Positions 27,681 through 37,186 of a stretch of 64,000 nucleotides of DNA are shown here, in pieces. Both the position numbers and the translations under genes were made by a program. Each line of letters begins with the position of its first letter. Position 1 is the stretch's first letter. The stretch lies in NCBI RefSeq assembly GCF_029893635.1, contig NZ_JARXYR010000002.1:3261001-3325000 (forward strand), given 5' to 3'. The DNA comes from Variovorax sp. TBS-050B. GTDB taxonomy: Bacteria > Pseudomonadota > Gammaproteobacteria > Burkholderiales > Burkholderiaceae_C. The notes below the pieces were generated by a model that did no database searches, was not told the DNA's origin, and saw only the letters and a list, made by a program, of their open reading frames with translations.

Positions 27681-28787
27681 TCAGTGCGCCACCAGCGCAT
27701 CGATGCGCTGCCGCGCGGGCGCGATGTCGCCGAAGGCGTTGCGCACCCAGTCCGCGTCGTGGTAGCTCGGCAGGTAGCGCTCGCCCGCGTCGCAGAGCAG
27801 CGAAAGGATCGAACCCTGCCGCCCCGCGGCGCGCATCTCGTGCGCGATCGCGAGCATGCCGACGAAGTTGGTGCCGGTCGAAGGACCGACCTTGCGCCCG
27901 AGCAGCGCAGAGAGCGCATGCATCGCCGCGACCGAATCGAGGTTGGGCACCTCGATCATGCGGTCGACCAGCGTGCGGATGAAGCTGGGCTCCACGCGCG
28001 GGCGGCCGATGCCCTCGATGCGCGAACCGGGCGCCGTGAGCGCGGCGTCGCCGCTCGCGTGGAAGGCCGAGAACACCGAGCCCTCGGGGTCGGGCACGCA
28101 GACGCGCGTGTCGTGGCCGCGGAAGCGCACGTAGCGCCCGATGGTGGCGCTGGTGCCGCCGGTGCCCGCGCCCACCACGATCCACGCCGGCACCGGATGC
28201 CGCTCGCGCGCCATCTGCTGGAACATGCTCTCGGCGATGTTGTTGTTGCCGCGCCAGTCGGTCGCGCGCTCGGCGTAGGTGAACTGGTCCATGTAGTGGC
28301 CGCCGGTCTGCTCGGCGAGCGCGCGGGCCTGGTCGTAGACCTCGGCCGCGTGATCGACAAAATGGCAGCGCGCCCCGTAGAAGGCGATCTGCGCCACTTT
28401 CTCGGGCGAGGTGCTGCGCGGCATCACGGCGATGAAGGGCAGGCCGAGCAGGCGCGCGAAGTAGGCCTCGCTCACGGCGGTCGAGCCGCTGGAGGCCTCG
28501 ACGATCGTCGTGCCTTCGCGCACCCAGCCGTTGCACAGCGCGTAGAGGAACAGCGAGCGCGCGAGCCGGTGCTTGAGGCTGCCCGAGGGATGGGTGGATT
28601 CGTCCTTCAGGTAGAGGTCGATGCCCGCGGCCGCGAGCGCGGGCAGGGGCAGCGGGATCAGGTGCGTGTCGGCGCTGCGCTGGTAGTCGGCCTCGATGCG
28701 GCGCATCGCGGCGGCGGTCCATCCGCTGCCGTCGATGCCGCTGCCCGGTGCAGGCGTAGAAGAAAGTACGGGTGTGTGCTGTGCCAT
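27681..28787 (-). CDS. Cds1-like PLP-dependent cysteine desulfhydrase/synthase
   Basis: 368-residue fold-type II PLP enzyme. The lysine expected to bind PLP is K72 in [15 protein letters not shown]; the phosphate-binding glycines appear in [14 protein letters not shown], and [22 protein letters not shown] is the substrate loop. The pattern with an N-terminal [21 protein letters not shown] region resembles mycobacterial Cds1, an L-cysteine desulfhydrase, more than CysK or CysM. It could release sulfide from cysteine; assignment within the cysteine synthase superfamily is tentative. Confidence 0.82.
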   Translation of the reverse strand: MAQHTPVLSSTPAPGSGIDGSGWTAAAMRRIEADYQRSADTHLIPLPLPALAAAGIDLYLKDESTHPSGSLKHRLARSLFLYALCNGWVREGTTIVEASSGSTAVSEAYFARLLGLPFIAVMPRSTSPEKVAQIAFYGARCHFVDHAAEVYDQARALAEQTGGHYMDQFTYAERATDWRGNNNIAESMFQQMARERHPVPAWIVVGAGTGGTSATIGRYVRFRGHDTRVCVPDPEGSVFSAFHASGDAALTAPGSRIEGIGRPRVEPSFIRTLVDRMIEVPNLDSVAAMHALSALLGRKVGPSTGTNFVGMLAIAHEMRAAGRQGSILSLLCDAGERYLPSYHDADWVRNAFGDIAPARQRIDALVAH

Positions 28788-28883
28788 GTAGGAGGCAGTC
28801 TACAAGTCATCGCGCATCGCGCCCCAACGCCCGGCAAATCGGGATACTGTGCGCCGCCATCCATTCGGCAGGAGACACAACGC

Positions 28884-31392
28884 ATGAGAACGACACGCCA
28901 GCCGCGCACCGCAGCGCGGCGCTCGCCCATCCGTCCACGGCATTCCATCGGCGCGGTCGCGCTCGCAGCGCTCGTGCTCGCGGGCTGCGCCTCGTCGCCC
29001 CCCGGCCCGCAGACGCCGCCGCGCCCGCCGTCGTCGTTCGCCGTGCCCGGCCTCGAGCAGCCGGCCGAGGTGCTGGTGGACCGCTTCGGCGTGCCGCACC
29101 TCTACGCGGGCACGCTCTACGACGCCTTCGTGGCGCAGGGCTTCATCGCCGCGCGCGACCGCCTCTGGCAGATGGACCTGTGGCGCAAGCGCGGGCTCGG
29201 CGAGATGGCGAAGGACTTCGGGCCCGCCTGGGTTGAGCACGACCGCGCCGCGCGCGCCGTGCTCTACCGCGGCGACATGTACCGCGAGTGGCTGGCCTAC
29301 GGCTCCGACGCCAAGCGCGTGGCCGAGGCCTTCACGGCCGGCGTCAACGCCTACGTGGCGCAGGTGCGCGCGCAGCCCGCGCTGCTGCCGCCCGAGTTCG
29401 CGCTGCTCGGCTACCAGCCGGCGGTCTGGTCGCCCGAGGACATCGTGCGCATCCGGCACCACGGCCTCACGCTCAACTTCACCTCCGAGATCGAGCGCGC
29501 CCGCGCCTTCTGCGCCGGCGCCGCGGGCGCGAAGGCCGACTGGCTGCGGCGCGAACTCGATCCGCCGGTCACGCCCACCGTGCCGCCGGGGCTCGACCCC
29601 TGCGCCGTGCCGCATGCGGAACTGCGCGCGGCCTACCAGCTGGCCACCGCATCGCCGCAGTTCACCAAGTCGAACACGCCACTCGCCGTCGCGATGGCGC
29701 CGCAGCCGGACGGCGACGCCGCGGCACCGCTGCAGGCCGAGGCCGGCGACCCCACCGCCGCCTACGGCAGCAACAACTGGGTGATCGCGCCGCGGCTCAG
29801 CGCCACCGGCCGCCCGATCCTCGCCAACGATCCGCACCGCGCCCACGGCGCGCCGAGCCTGCGCTACATGGCGCACCTGAGCGCGCCGGGCATGGACGCC
29901 ATCGGCGCGGGCGAGCCCTTCCTGCCCGGGCTCTCCATCGGCCACAACGGCACCATCGCCTTCGGCCTCACGCGCTTCTACATGGACCAGGAGGACCTGT
30001 ACGTGTACGAGCTCAACCCGGCCAACCCCGCCGAGTACCGCTACCAGGGCCGCTGGGAGCCGATGCTGCGCGTGACCGAGCGCATCGAGGTCAAGGGCGA
30101 GGCCGCGCCGCGCGAGCTGGTCAACAGCTTCACGCGGCACGGCCCGGTGCTGGTGTCCGAACCCGGCAGGCAGCGCGCCTGGGCCTTGCGCGCGGCCTGG
30201 CTCGAGCCCGGCATGGCGCCGTATTTCGGATCGATGGACTACATGCGCGCGCGCAACTGGGACCAGTTCCGCGCCGCCATGAACCGCTGGGGCGCGCCGG
30301 GCGAGAACCAGGTCTATGCGGACACCAGCGGCAACGTCGGCTGGATTCCGGGCGGCCTCACGCCGATCCGCCCCAACTGGGACGGGCTGATGCCGGTGCC
30401 GGGCGACGGGCGCTACGAATGGTCGGGCTTCCGCAACGGCGACGAGCTGCCGTTCGAGTTCAACCCGGCGCGCGGCTACGTCGTGACCGCCAACGAGAAA
30501 CAACATCCCGCCCGACCATCCGGCCGCGAAGAAGGGCGTGGGCTACGAGTGGAGCGATGCGGCGCGCGCACGCCGGCTCAAGGAACTGTTCGCGACCAGG
30601 GCGGCGGCGGGCGGGCGCTTCACGCTCGAGGACTCCGAGCGCATGCAGAACGACATCGTCGCCACGCCCGCGCAGCGCCTGCTGAAGCTGCTCGCGCCGC
30701 TGCGCAGCGACGACGCGCAGACCGCCGCGGCGCTGCGCATGCTGCAGGGCTGGGACGGCAGCATGCACCGCGACAGCGCCGCCGCCGCGCTCTACGAGGT
30801 CTGGAGCAGCAAGCCGCTGCGCGCCGCCGTGCTCAAGGCCGGCGCGGGCGAGTCCGGTGCCGCGCTGGCCGCGCCGGGCGACAACACGCGCATGATCCTG
30901 CTGCTCGAGAACCCCTCGGGCTGGGTCAGCGAAGCCCAGCGCGATGCGCTGCTGCTCGGCACGCTGCCCGCGGCCATGCAGGAGCTCTCGACCCGGCTCG
31001 GCCCCGACCCCGCGGCGTGGAAGTGGGGCGCGCTGCACCGCGCCGAGTTCCGCCACCCGCTCGGCAGCGTGGTCGATGCCGCCACGCGGCAGAAGCTCGA
31101 GGTGGGCGACTGGCCGATGTCGGGCTCGGCCTTCACGCCGATGGCCGCGAGTTACCGCGCGAGCGACTACCGGCTGAGCTCGGGCGCATCGTTCCGCATG
31201 GTGCTCGACGTCGGCAACTGGGACGCCTCGCGCGCCATCAACACGCCGGGCCAGTCGGGCAACCCCGCGAGCCCGAACTACCGCGACCTGGCGCCGCTCT
31301 GGCTCGAGGGCAAGTACGTGCCGCTGCTCTACAGCCGCGGCGCGGTCGAGAAGGAGACGGTGGAGCGCATCCGGCTGGTGCCGGCGCGCTGA
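28884..31392 (+). pseudogene. Penicillin acylase family lipoprotein, frameshifted
   Basis: Ntn-hydrolase of the penicillin/acyl-homoserine-lactone acylase family, exported as a lipoprotein (ALVLAGC at about residues 28-34). The nucleophile expected after self-cleavage is Ser296 in AAYGSNNWVIAP. At an AAA run (30498-30500) one extra A shifts the frame; removing it gives TANENNIPPDHPAAKKGVGYEW and continues to the stop at 31392, for a full-length 835-residue protein. A good AGGAGA site precedes the ATG. As read, the beta subunit would be truncated after about residue 538. It may be an assembly error. Confidence 0.85.
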
Positions 31393-31404
31393 GCCCGCGT
31401 CCCG

Positions 31405-34002
31405 CTACCAGTCTTCCTTGACCGCCAGCACCGCGTCGCGCCCGGCCGCGGCCCGTCCCGCCATCCAGGCGGTGACGGTGCCGGCGGCCACCACCGCCGC
31501 GCAGAGCGCGAGCAGGCGGCCCCAGGGCACGAGCAGGTCCATCGTCCAGTGGAAGCTCTGCGGGTTGACCACCTTCACGAGCACCACCGACACCGCGAGC
31601 CCGAGGCCCAGCCCGGCCACGGCGCCGATCGCGGTCCACGCCGCGCCTTCGCCCGCCACCACCGCGAGCACCTGCCGCCGCGTGAAGCCCAGGTGCGCGA
31701 GCAGGCCGAACTCCTTGCGCCGTGCGAGCACCTGCGCGCTGAAGCTCGCCGCGATGCCGAACAGGCCGATCGCGATCGCCACCGCCTGCAGCCAGTAGGT
31801 CACCGCGAAGCTGCGGTCGAAGATGCGCAGCGAGGTCGCGCGGATCTGCGCGACCGAGGCGATCTCGATGCCCTGTTCGGCCGCCGAGCCGCGCCGCGCC
31901 GCGAGTTCGCGCACCGCCGCCTCGACCGCGCGCTCCGATGCGCCCGGCGCGAGCCAGAGCGACACGTCGCTCACGTCGCGCTCGCCCGTGAGCCGCTCGA
32001 AGTCGCGCGCATCGATGGTGATGGCGCCGAACTGCCGCGCGTAGTCGCGCCACACGCCCGCGACGAAGAAGCGCGCCGGTTCTCGCGCGCCGCCGAGCGC
32101 GGCCGACAGCGGCGCGAAGGTGGTGCCCGGCCTGGCGCCATACAGGTCGACCATCGGCTCGCTCACGTAGATGCCGATCTGCCCCGCGGGCACCGGCAGC
32201 GCCGGCCCGGTGAGCGGCAGCGCCTGCGCCGGGCTGCCGTCGAAGCTGCGCGCGATCAGCGTGACCGCCGGCTGCGCCGGGTCGAGCTGCAGCGGCCGCG
32301 TGCGCAGCGTGCCGGCGCGCGCCACGCCCGGCAGTTGCGCCAGCGCCTGCACGAAGGCGGGTTCGAAGGTCGCGGTGTCGCTGCTGCTGCCGGCGCCGGC
32401 ATTGGTCGAGCGGCCGCTGGAGGTGGCGCGCAGGTAGAGGTCGGCCGGCAGCACCACGCCGAGCCAGCTCGTGACCGAATCGCGAAAGCTCGCCACCATC
32501 ACCGTGAGCGCCACCGCCAGGCTCAGGCTCGCGACCACGCCGCTCACGGCCACCGCCGCCGTGCCGCGCATGCGCCGCGCGCGTTCGATCGCGAGCATCG
32601 GCAGCACGCGGCGCGACAGCGCCGGCGCGATGCGGTCGTAGAGCAGCGCCACGAACCAGGGCAGGGCGGTGATGCCGCCGACCAGCAGGCAGCCCACCGA
32701 CAGATAGGCTGCGACCGGAATGCCCTCGATGGCCGGAAGCTTCGCCAGCAATGCGCCCGCGGCGATGAGTCCGAACGCGAGCCAGTGGCCGCCGCCGCGC
32801 GAGGGGGCGGCGCCCAGGCCCTTGAGCGTCTGCGCCTCGGGCAGCGCCTCGGCCGCGCGCGCCGGCCACCAGCCGCCGACCAGCGCCGCCAGCACGCCGA
32901 GCGCGCCGTAGAGCAGGGCCGCGCTGCCGCTCCAGTGCAGCGTGGGCGCCACGCCTTCGAAGTAGCCGCCGCCCAGGTCGCCACCGAGCACGCGCAGCGC
33001 GAAGGCCGCGAGCGCGGTGCCCAGCGCCAGTCCCGCCGCGCTGCCGATCAGGCCCAGCACCAGCGACTCGGCCAGCACCAGGCGCAGCCGCTCGCGCGGC
33101 GTGAGGCCGAGCACGCCGAGCAATGCGAACTGCTGCGCACGCTTGGCGACGCTGAGCGCGAGCACCGAGAACACCAGGAAGGCGCCGGTGAAGAGCGCGA
33201 CCAGCGCCAGCACCGTGAGGTTCACGCGGTAGGCGCGCGACAGGTTGCTCACGCGCTCGGCCGCATCGCCGGGCTCGGCGAACTGCAGGCCGGCGGGCCA
33301 GTCGGGCGCGCTGCGCAGCGCTTCGGTGAAGGCGGCGCGGTCGGTGCCGGGCGCGAGCCGCAGGTCGATGCGGCTCAGGCGCCCCAGCTGGTCGAAGAGA
33401 TCCTGCGCCGCGCCGATGTCCATCACCGCGATCGCCGGCCCGGTGGCGGCCACGTGGCCCGCCACCTCGAGCGTGTGCCAGGGGCCGCCGCCGCTGCGCA
33501 GCTGCACCGTCTCGGCGCCGTCCGCCGGCGCTTCGGCGGGCAGCGCGAGCAGCCGGCGCGCCGCGGCATTCAGGAACACATGCCCCGGCGCCAGCAGCGC
33601 GAAGCGCGCGGCATGGCCGCGCGGCTGCGGCATCAGCGCGGGCGCGATGGTGGGCAGCGCGAGCGCATCCACGCCGACCACGCGCAGCGGCAGTTGCCGG
33701 TCGGCCGCGCGCGCGAGGCCCTGCACCTCGAGCACCGGGCTCGCGAGCGTCACCTGCGGATGCTGCGCCAGCCGCGCGAACACCGCCTCGTCGAAGCCGC
33801 CCTGCACCGCGCGCACCTCCAGGTCGGGCTGGCCGTTGACCGAGCGCACGGCGCTCGAGAACTCGTCGAGCGCGGAGGCATTGATGAGCTGGACCGAGAA
33901 CGCGAGCGCCACGCCCAGCATCACCGCGAGCACCGCCGCCGCATTGCGCCAGGGGTGGTGGCGGAGTTCCTGCCAGGAGAAGGTGGTGAGCAAGGCGCGC
34001 AT
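31405..34002 (-). CDS. Large FtsX/MacB-type ABC permease
   Basis: 865-residue inner-membrane protein beginning MRALLTTFSWQELRHHPWRNAAAVLAVMLGVALAFSVQLINA. It has the two-half architecture of the predicted lysophospholipase L1-linked/AttFG permeases: helix, large periplasmic domain, three-helix FtsX domain (about residues 235-400), second periplasmic domain, and a second FtsX domain at the end (about 740-860). It has no ATPase domain; the nearest matching ATPase is at 39875-40528 on the same strand. The start at 34002 was chosen because upstream in-frame sequence is Arg/Ala-rich and non-family. Confidence 0.87.
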   Translation of the reverse strand: MRALLTTFSWQELRHHPWRNAAAVLAVMLGVALAFSVQLINASALDEFSSAVRSVNGQPDLEVRAVQGGFDEAVFARLAQHPQVTLASPVLEVQGLARAADRQLPLRVVGVDALALPTIAPALMPQPRGHAARFALLAPGHVFLNAAARRLLALPAEAPADGAETVQLRSGGGPWHTLEVAGHVAATGPAIAVMDIGAAQDLFDQLGRLSRIDLRLAPGTDRAAFTEALRSAPDWPAGLQFAEPGDAAERVSNLSRAYRVNLTVLALVALFTGAFLVFSVLALSVAKRAQQFALLGVLGLTPRERLRLVLAESLVLGLIGSAAGLALGTALAAFALRVLGGDLGGGYFEGVAPTLHWSGSAALLYGALGVLAALVGGWWPARAAEALPEAQTLKGLGAAPSRGGGHWLAFGLIAAGALLAKLPAIEGIPVAAYLSVGCLLVGGITALPWFVALLYDRIAPALSRRVLPMLAIERARRMRGTAAVAVSGVVASLSLAVALTVMVASFRDSVTSWLGVVLPADLYLRATSSGRSTNAGAGSSSDTATFEPAFVQALAQLPGVARAGTLRTRPLQLDPAQPAVTLIARSFDGSPAQALPLTGPALPVPAGQIGIYVSEPMVDLYGARPGTTFAPLSAALGGAREPARFFVAGVWRDYARQFGAITIDARDFERLTGERDVSDVSLWLAPGASERAVEAAVRELAARRGSAAEQGIEIASVAQIRATSLRIFDRSFAVTYWLQAVAIAIGLFGIAASFSAQVLARRKEFGLLAHLGFTRRQVLAVVAGEGAAWTAIGAVAGLGLGLAVSVVLVKVVNPQSFHWTMDLLVPWGRLLALCAAVVAAGTVTAWMAGRAAAGRDAVLAVKEDW

Positions 34003-34043
34003 GGGGCGATTGTGCGCGGGCTGCCGGCGGCGCCGGCGCCCGC

Positions 34044-35276
34044 TCACAGGCGCTGCGCCATCGCCCCCAGGTAGGTGCGCACGGCCGCGCTGGCGCTGAG
34101 CCCGATTGCGCGTTCGTAGGCCTGGCGTGCGGCGGCCCGTGCGCCCCCGGCGGCGAGCAGGTGCGCCCGCGCGGCCCAGAACGGCTGGTAGTTCGCCACG
34201 TCGGCGGGCGCAATGGCTTCGAGCGCGCGCAGCCCGGCGTCGTGGCCGCGCGCGTTCGCGAGCGCGCATGCGAGGCTGACCTGCGCCCCGATGCTGGGCC
34301 GCAGCGCGAGGAGCCCGTTGTAGAGCGCCACCAGCGTCTCGGGCGGGACCGGCGCGCCCACGCGGCGCTCGCAGTGCGCCGACTGGATCGCGGCCTCGAG
34401 CTGGTAGGGGCCGAGGCGCTGCATGCGCGAGGCCTGCGCGAGGCATTGCTCGGCTTCGGCGAGCAGGTCGGGGTTCCAGCGCGCGGTGTCCTGCTGGTCG
34501 AGCGGCACGTAGGCGCCGCTGGCGCTGCGGCGCGCCTCGGCGCGGCTCTCGCAGAACAGCATCAGCGCCAGCAGGCCGAGCGGCTCGGGCTCGTCGGGCA
34601 TCAGCCGGCACAGGATGCGGCCGAGGTCGATGGCCTCGGCGGTCAGGCCGTCCGGGCGCGCATCGGCACCGTCCACGTCGTCCCAGCCGGTGCCGTAGGC
34701 GGCATAGATGCCGTCGAGCACGTCCTGCAGCCGATGCGGCAGGTCGCGCGCCTCGGGGTATTCGAAAGGAATGCCGGCGCTGCGGATGCGCGCCTTGGCG
34801 CGCACCAGCCGCTGGCCGAGCGTGGCCGGCGCGGTGAGGAAGGCGCCGGCCATGCGCGCGGCGTCCAGGCCGAGCACGGTCTGCAGCATCAGCGGCGTGC
34901 GCGCGGCGGCGTCGATGGCCGGATGGGCGCAGACGAAGAACAGGCGCAGCCGGTCGTCGGGCACCGCCTGGCCGCCGGCCTCGGCGGTGTCCATCTCGCC
35001 GGCGAGCAGGAGCAGCGTCTGGGTGGCGGCGTCCTGCACGCGCGTATGGCGCCAGGCGTCGAGCCGGCGGTTGCGCGCCACGCTCAGCAGCCAGGCGTCG
35101 GGGCGTTCGGGCACGCCGTCGACGGGCCAGCGTTCGAGCGCGCGCGCGAAGGCGTCGGCGAGCGCGTCCTCGGAGCCGGCGATGTCGTGCGTGCGCGCCG
35201 ACAGGATCGCCAGCAGCCGGCCATAGGACAGGCGGGCCGCCCGCTCGGCGGCCGCGAGGGCGGCCGTGTCGTTCAT
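34044..35276 (-). CDS. ECF42-type RNA polymerase sigma factor (DUF6596)
   Basis: 410-residue sigma factor, more than twice the size of ordinary ECF sigmas. Sigma region 2 is visible in RLLAILSARTHDIAGSEDALADAFARALERWPVDGVPERPDAWLLSVARNRRLDAWR, sigma4 around residues 110-165, and the C-terminal 230 or so residues form the helical DUF6596/TPR-like extension (IYAAYGTGWDDVDGAD, LGLLALMLFCESRAEARRS). This layout and the adjacent DGPF gene define the ECF42 group, in which no anti-sigma factor is usual and the extension controls activity. It lies 14 bases after the DGPF stop. Confidence 0.93.
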   Translation of the reverse strand: MNDTAALAAAERAARLSYGRLLAILSARTHDIAGSEDALADAFARALERWPVDGVPERPDAWLLSVARNRRLDAWRHTRVQDAATQTLLLLAGEMDTAEAGGQAVPDDRLRLFFVCAHPAIDAAARTPLMLQTVLGLDAARMAGAFLTAPATLGQRLVRAKARIRSAGIPFEYPEARDLPHRLQDVLDGIYAAYGTGWDDVDGADARPDGLTAEAIDLGRILCRLMPDEPEPLGLLALMLFCESRAEARRSASGAYVPLDQQDTARWNPDLLAEAEQCLAQASRMQRLGPYQLEAAIQSAHCERRVGAPVPPETLVALYNGLLALRPSIGAQVSLACALANARGHDAGLRALEAIAPADVANYQPFWAARAHLLAAGGARAAARQAYERAIGLSASAAVRTYLGAMAQRL

Positions 35277-35290
35277 GGCCGGCCCCCGCC

Positions 35291-35653
35291 TCAGGCGGCC
35301 TGCGCGGTCGCGGTGAACGCCGGCCGCACTTCGACGCCGCCGGTGCTCGCGCAGGGCGCGCGCGCGGCCCATTCGAGCGCGGCGTCCAGGTCCGGCACGT
35401 CGATCACGAAGTAGCCGCCGAGCTGCTCCTTGGTGTCGGCGAAGGGTCCGTCCTGCACCTGGCGCTTGTCACCGCGGATGCGCAGCGTGGTGCCGGTCAC
35501 CGGCGGCATCAGGCCGTGGCCGCCGAGCGAGATGCCGGCCTTGCGCACCGCATCGGCATAGGCGATCCAGCTGCTGCGATGGGCCTGGGCGGCGGGGTCG
35601 TCGCTGCGCTCGAACTCGGCGGCCGTCTGGTAGAACATCAGCATGTACTGCAT
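35291..35653 (-). CDS. DGPF/YCII-related protein paired with ECF42 sigma factor
   Basis: 120-residue ferredoxin-like-fold protein. The start MQYMLMFYQT and the motif VQDGPFADTKEQLGGYFVIDVPDLDAALEWA (about residues 66-96) identify the YCII/DGPF family. Such genes accompany ECF42 sigma factors and are their usual targets. It is first in the two-gene unit with the sigma factor, and a matching ECF42-type promoter lies upstream at 35703-35729. Biochemical function is unknown. Confidence 0.93.
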   Translation of the reverse strand: MQYMLMFYQTAAEFERSDDPAAQAHRSSWIAYADAVRKAGISLGGHGLMPPVTGTTLRIRGDKRQVQDGPFADTKEQLGGYFVIDVPDLDAALEWAARAPCASTGGVEVRPAFTATAQAA

Positions 35654-35702
35654 GGTGAAACTCCGTCATGAAAGTGGATTGAGCAGGATCGCTCGTACCC
35701 AT

Positions 35703-35729
35703 GACGGCCACCGGTCCGTCATTTCGACA
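35703..35729 (-). promoter_or_regulatory. Predicted ECF42 promoter of the DGPF-sigma operon
   Basis: On the minus strand TGTCGA (35724-35729) is followed after exactly 17 bases by CGTC (35703-35706). This matches the ECF42 promoter consensus as I recall it from work on Streptomyces (TGTCGA at -35, CGA/TC at -10). Transcription would begin about 40 bases before the DGPF start at 35653. The match implies that the sigma factor activates its own operon. Confidence 0.75.
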
Positions 35730-35792
35730 GCAAGCAGCACATTTTTTGACGGCCCGGGCGGCGGCGCAATGCCGCTTGCCCAGGGGAAGGCA

Positions 35793-35812
35793 CCGCCGGG
35801 CAGCGCCGGCGG
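35793..35812. terminator. GC-rich hairpin downstream of oxidoreductase
   Basis: CCGCCGG and CCGGCGG form a seven-base-pair stem with a GCAGCG loop, lying within 30 bases of the 3' end of the minus-strand SAF oxidoreductase and in the upstream region of the DGPF operon. There is no T-run, so intrinsic termination is uncertain. Confidence 0.35.
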
Positions 35813-35821
35813 GCACCGCGG

Positions 35822-37183
35822 CTACGCGGCCCTGGCCGGCGCGGCCGGCGCGAACATGGTTTCGAGCTCGCTGCGCAGCCGGTAGGCCGCGGTGGAGGTG
35901 TCGATCGCCACGTCGTCCCAGCAGAGGCTCTGCCCCTTCTTCACGGGCCGCACCAGCCTGACGTCGTGCGCCAGCCCGAGCGGCAGTCCGCCGAGGCGCA
36001 GCGAGCGCTCGGCCGGCAGCAGCTTGCCCCAGACGGTGTAGCCGCCCTCGCCGTCGAGCATCTCGCCGGCCGCGAGGTCGCGCTTGGCGGTGGCGACCAC
36101 GTCGGCGTTCCAGCAGGTGGCGACGCCGGTCGGTTCGCCGCGCAGCGCCACGCTTGCGACCGACATGCCCACTTCGAGCCCGATCAGGTGCCAGCGCTTG
36201 TAGAGCGTGAAGTAGCGCCCGCTCGGATCGGTGTGGGCGTTGTATTCCTCGAAGCAGTTCCTGATGTAGTCGGTCTCGGCCTCGACCGTGACCCACACGC
36301 CCATGCGGATGTCGTAGGGGATCTTCCGGCCGTCGGCTTCGAGCGAGGACACCACTTCCACCATGCCCTTGCGCTCGAGCACGCCGCCCTCGGTCTTCGG
36401 CCGCGTCACGAAGGGGATGTCCTCCACGCTCGCGGGCGGATAGAGCAGGCCGTCGGAGGGCACGCCCAGGCCGGTGGCGTTGGCCACGGCCGAGCTTTCG
36501 ATCGAGGGCTTGGAGCCGTCGAGGAAGCTGTTGAACATCTTCGGGTTGAGGCCGCCGCGCTTCGCCTGCTCGGGCGTGAGGCCGTAGTGGCCCCAGACCG
36601 TCTCGGGCGTGGATTCGCTGAAGTGCGGCAGCCACTTGTGGCCGCGCCCGGCCGCCACCACCGGGAAGCCGCAGGTGCGTGCCCAGTCGACGAGGTCGCA
36701 GATCAGCGCCGGCTGGTCGCCGAAGGCGAGCGAATACAGCACGCCGGCCTGCTGGGCGCGGCGCGCGAGCAGCGGGCCGCAGAAGGCGTCGGCCTCGACC
36801 GTGACGTTGACCACGTGCTTGCCGTGCGCGAAGGCATCGAGGCAATGGTCCACGGCCGCGACGGGATGGCCGGTGCACTCGACCACGACGTCGATGGTGG
36901 GCTCGCGCGTCACGGCCTGCCAGTCGTCGGTGATCCAGGTGCTGCCGGTCTTCAGCGCCTCCTGCACCGAGCCGGCCGCGCTTCGCGCGGGCTGCCAGCC
37001 CACGCGTTCGAGGTTCGCGCGCGCGGCGGCCGGCGAGAGATCGGCGATCGCGACCAGCTGCACGCCGGGCGTGCGCGGGATCTGCGCAAGGTACATCGAG
37101 CCAAATTTACCGGCGCCGATCAGGCCGATGCGGACGGGGCGCCCTTCGGCGGCGCGCTGCTGCAGGCGGGCATGGAGGCTCAT
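35822..37183 (-). CDS. NAD(P)-binding oxidoreductase with SAF domain
   Basis: 453-residue protein. The N-terminal Rossmann segment RIGLIGAGKFGSMYLAQIPRTPGVQLVAIADLS (about residues 18-50) resembles Gfo/Idh and homoserine dehydrogenase folds, with VVECTGHPVAAVDHCLDA next. The C-terminal part (KRDLAAGEMLDGEGGYTVWGKLLPAE to WDDVAID, about 345-440) is a SAF domain, as in altronate dehydratase and sialic acid synthase relatives. It follows the EctD-like dioxygenase gene by three bases in a GntR-led operon. The substrate is unknown; a role in oxidising a hydroxy acid or amino acid is inference. Confidence 0.83.
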   Translation of the reverse strand: MSLHARLQQRAAEGRPVRIGLIGAGKFGSMYLAQIPRTPGVQLVAIADLSPAAARANLERVGWQPARSAAGSVQEALKTGSTWITDDWQAVTREPTIDVVVECTGHPVAAVDHCLDAFAHGKHVVNVTVEADAFCGPLLARRAQQAGVLYSLAFGDQPALICDLVDWARTCGFPVVAAGRGHKWLPHFSESTPETVWGHYGLTPEQAKRGGLNPKMFNSFLDGSKPSIESSAVANATGLGVPSDGLLYPPASVEDIPFVTRPKTEGGVLERKGMVEVVSSLEADGRKIPYDIRMGVWVTVEAETDYIRNCFEEYNAHTDPSGRYFTLYKRWHLIGLEVGMSVASVALRGEPTGVATCWNADVVATAKRDLAAGEMLDGEGGYTVWGKLLPAERSLRLGGLPLGLAHDVRLVRPVKKGQSLCWDDVAIDTSTAAYRLRSELETMFAPAAPARAA

Positions 37184-37186
37184 GGT

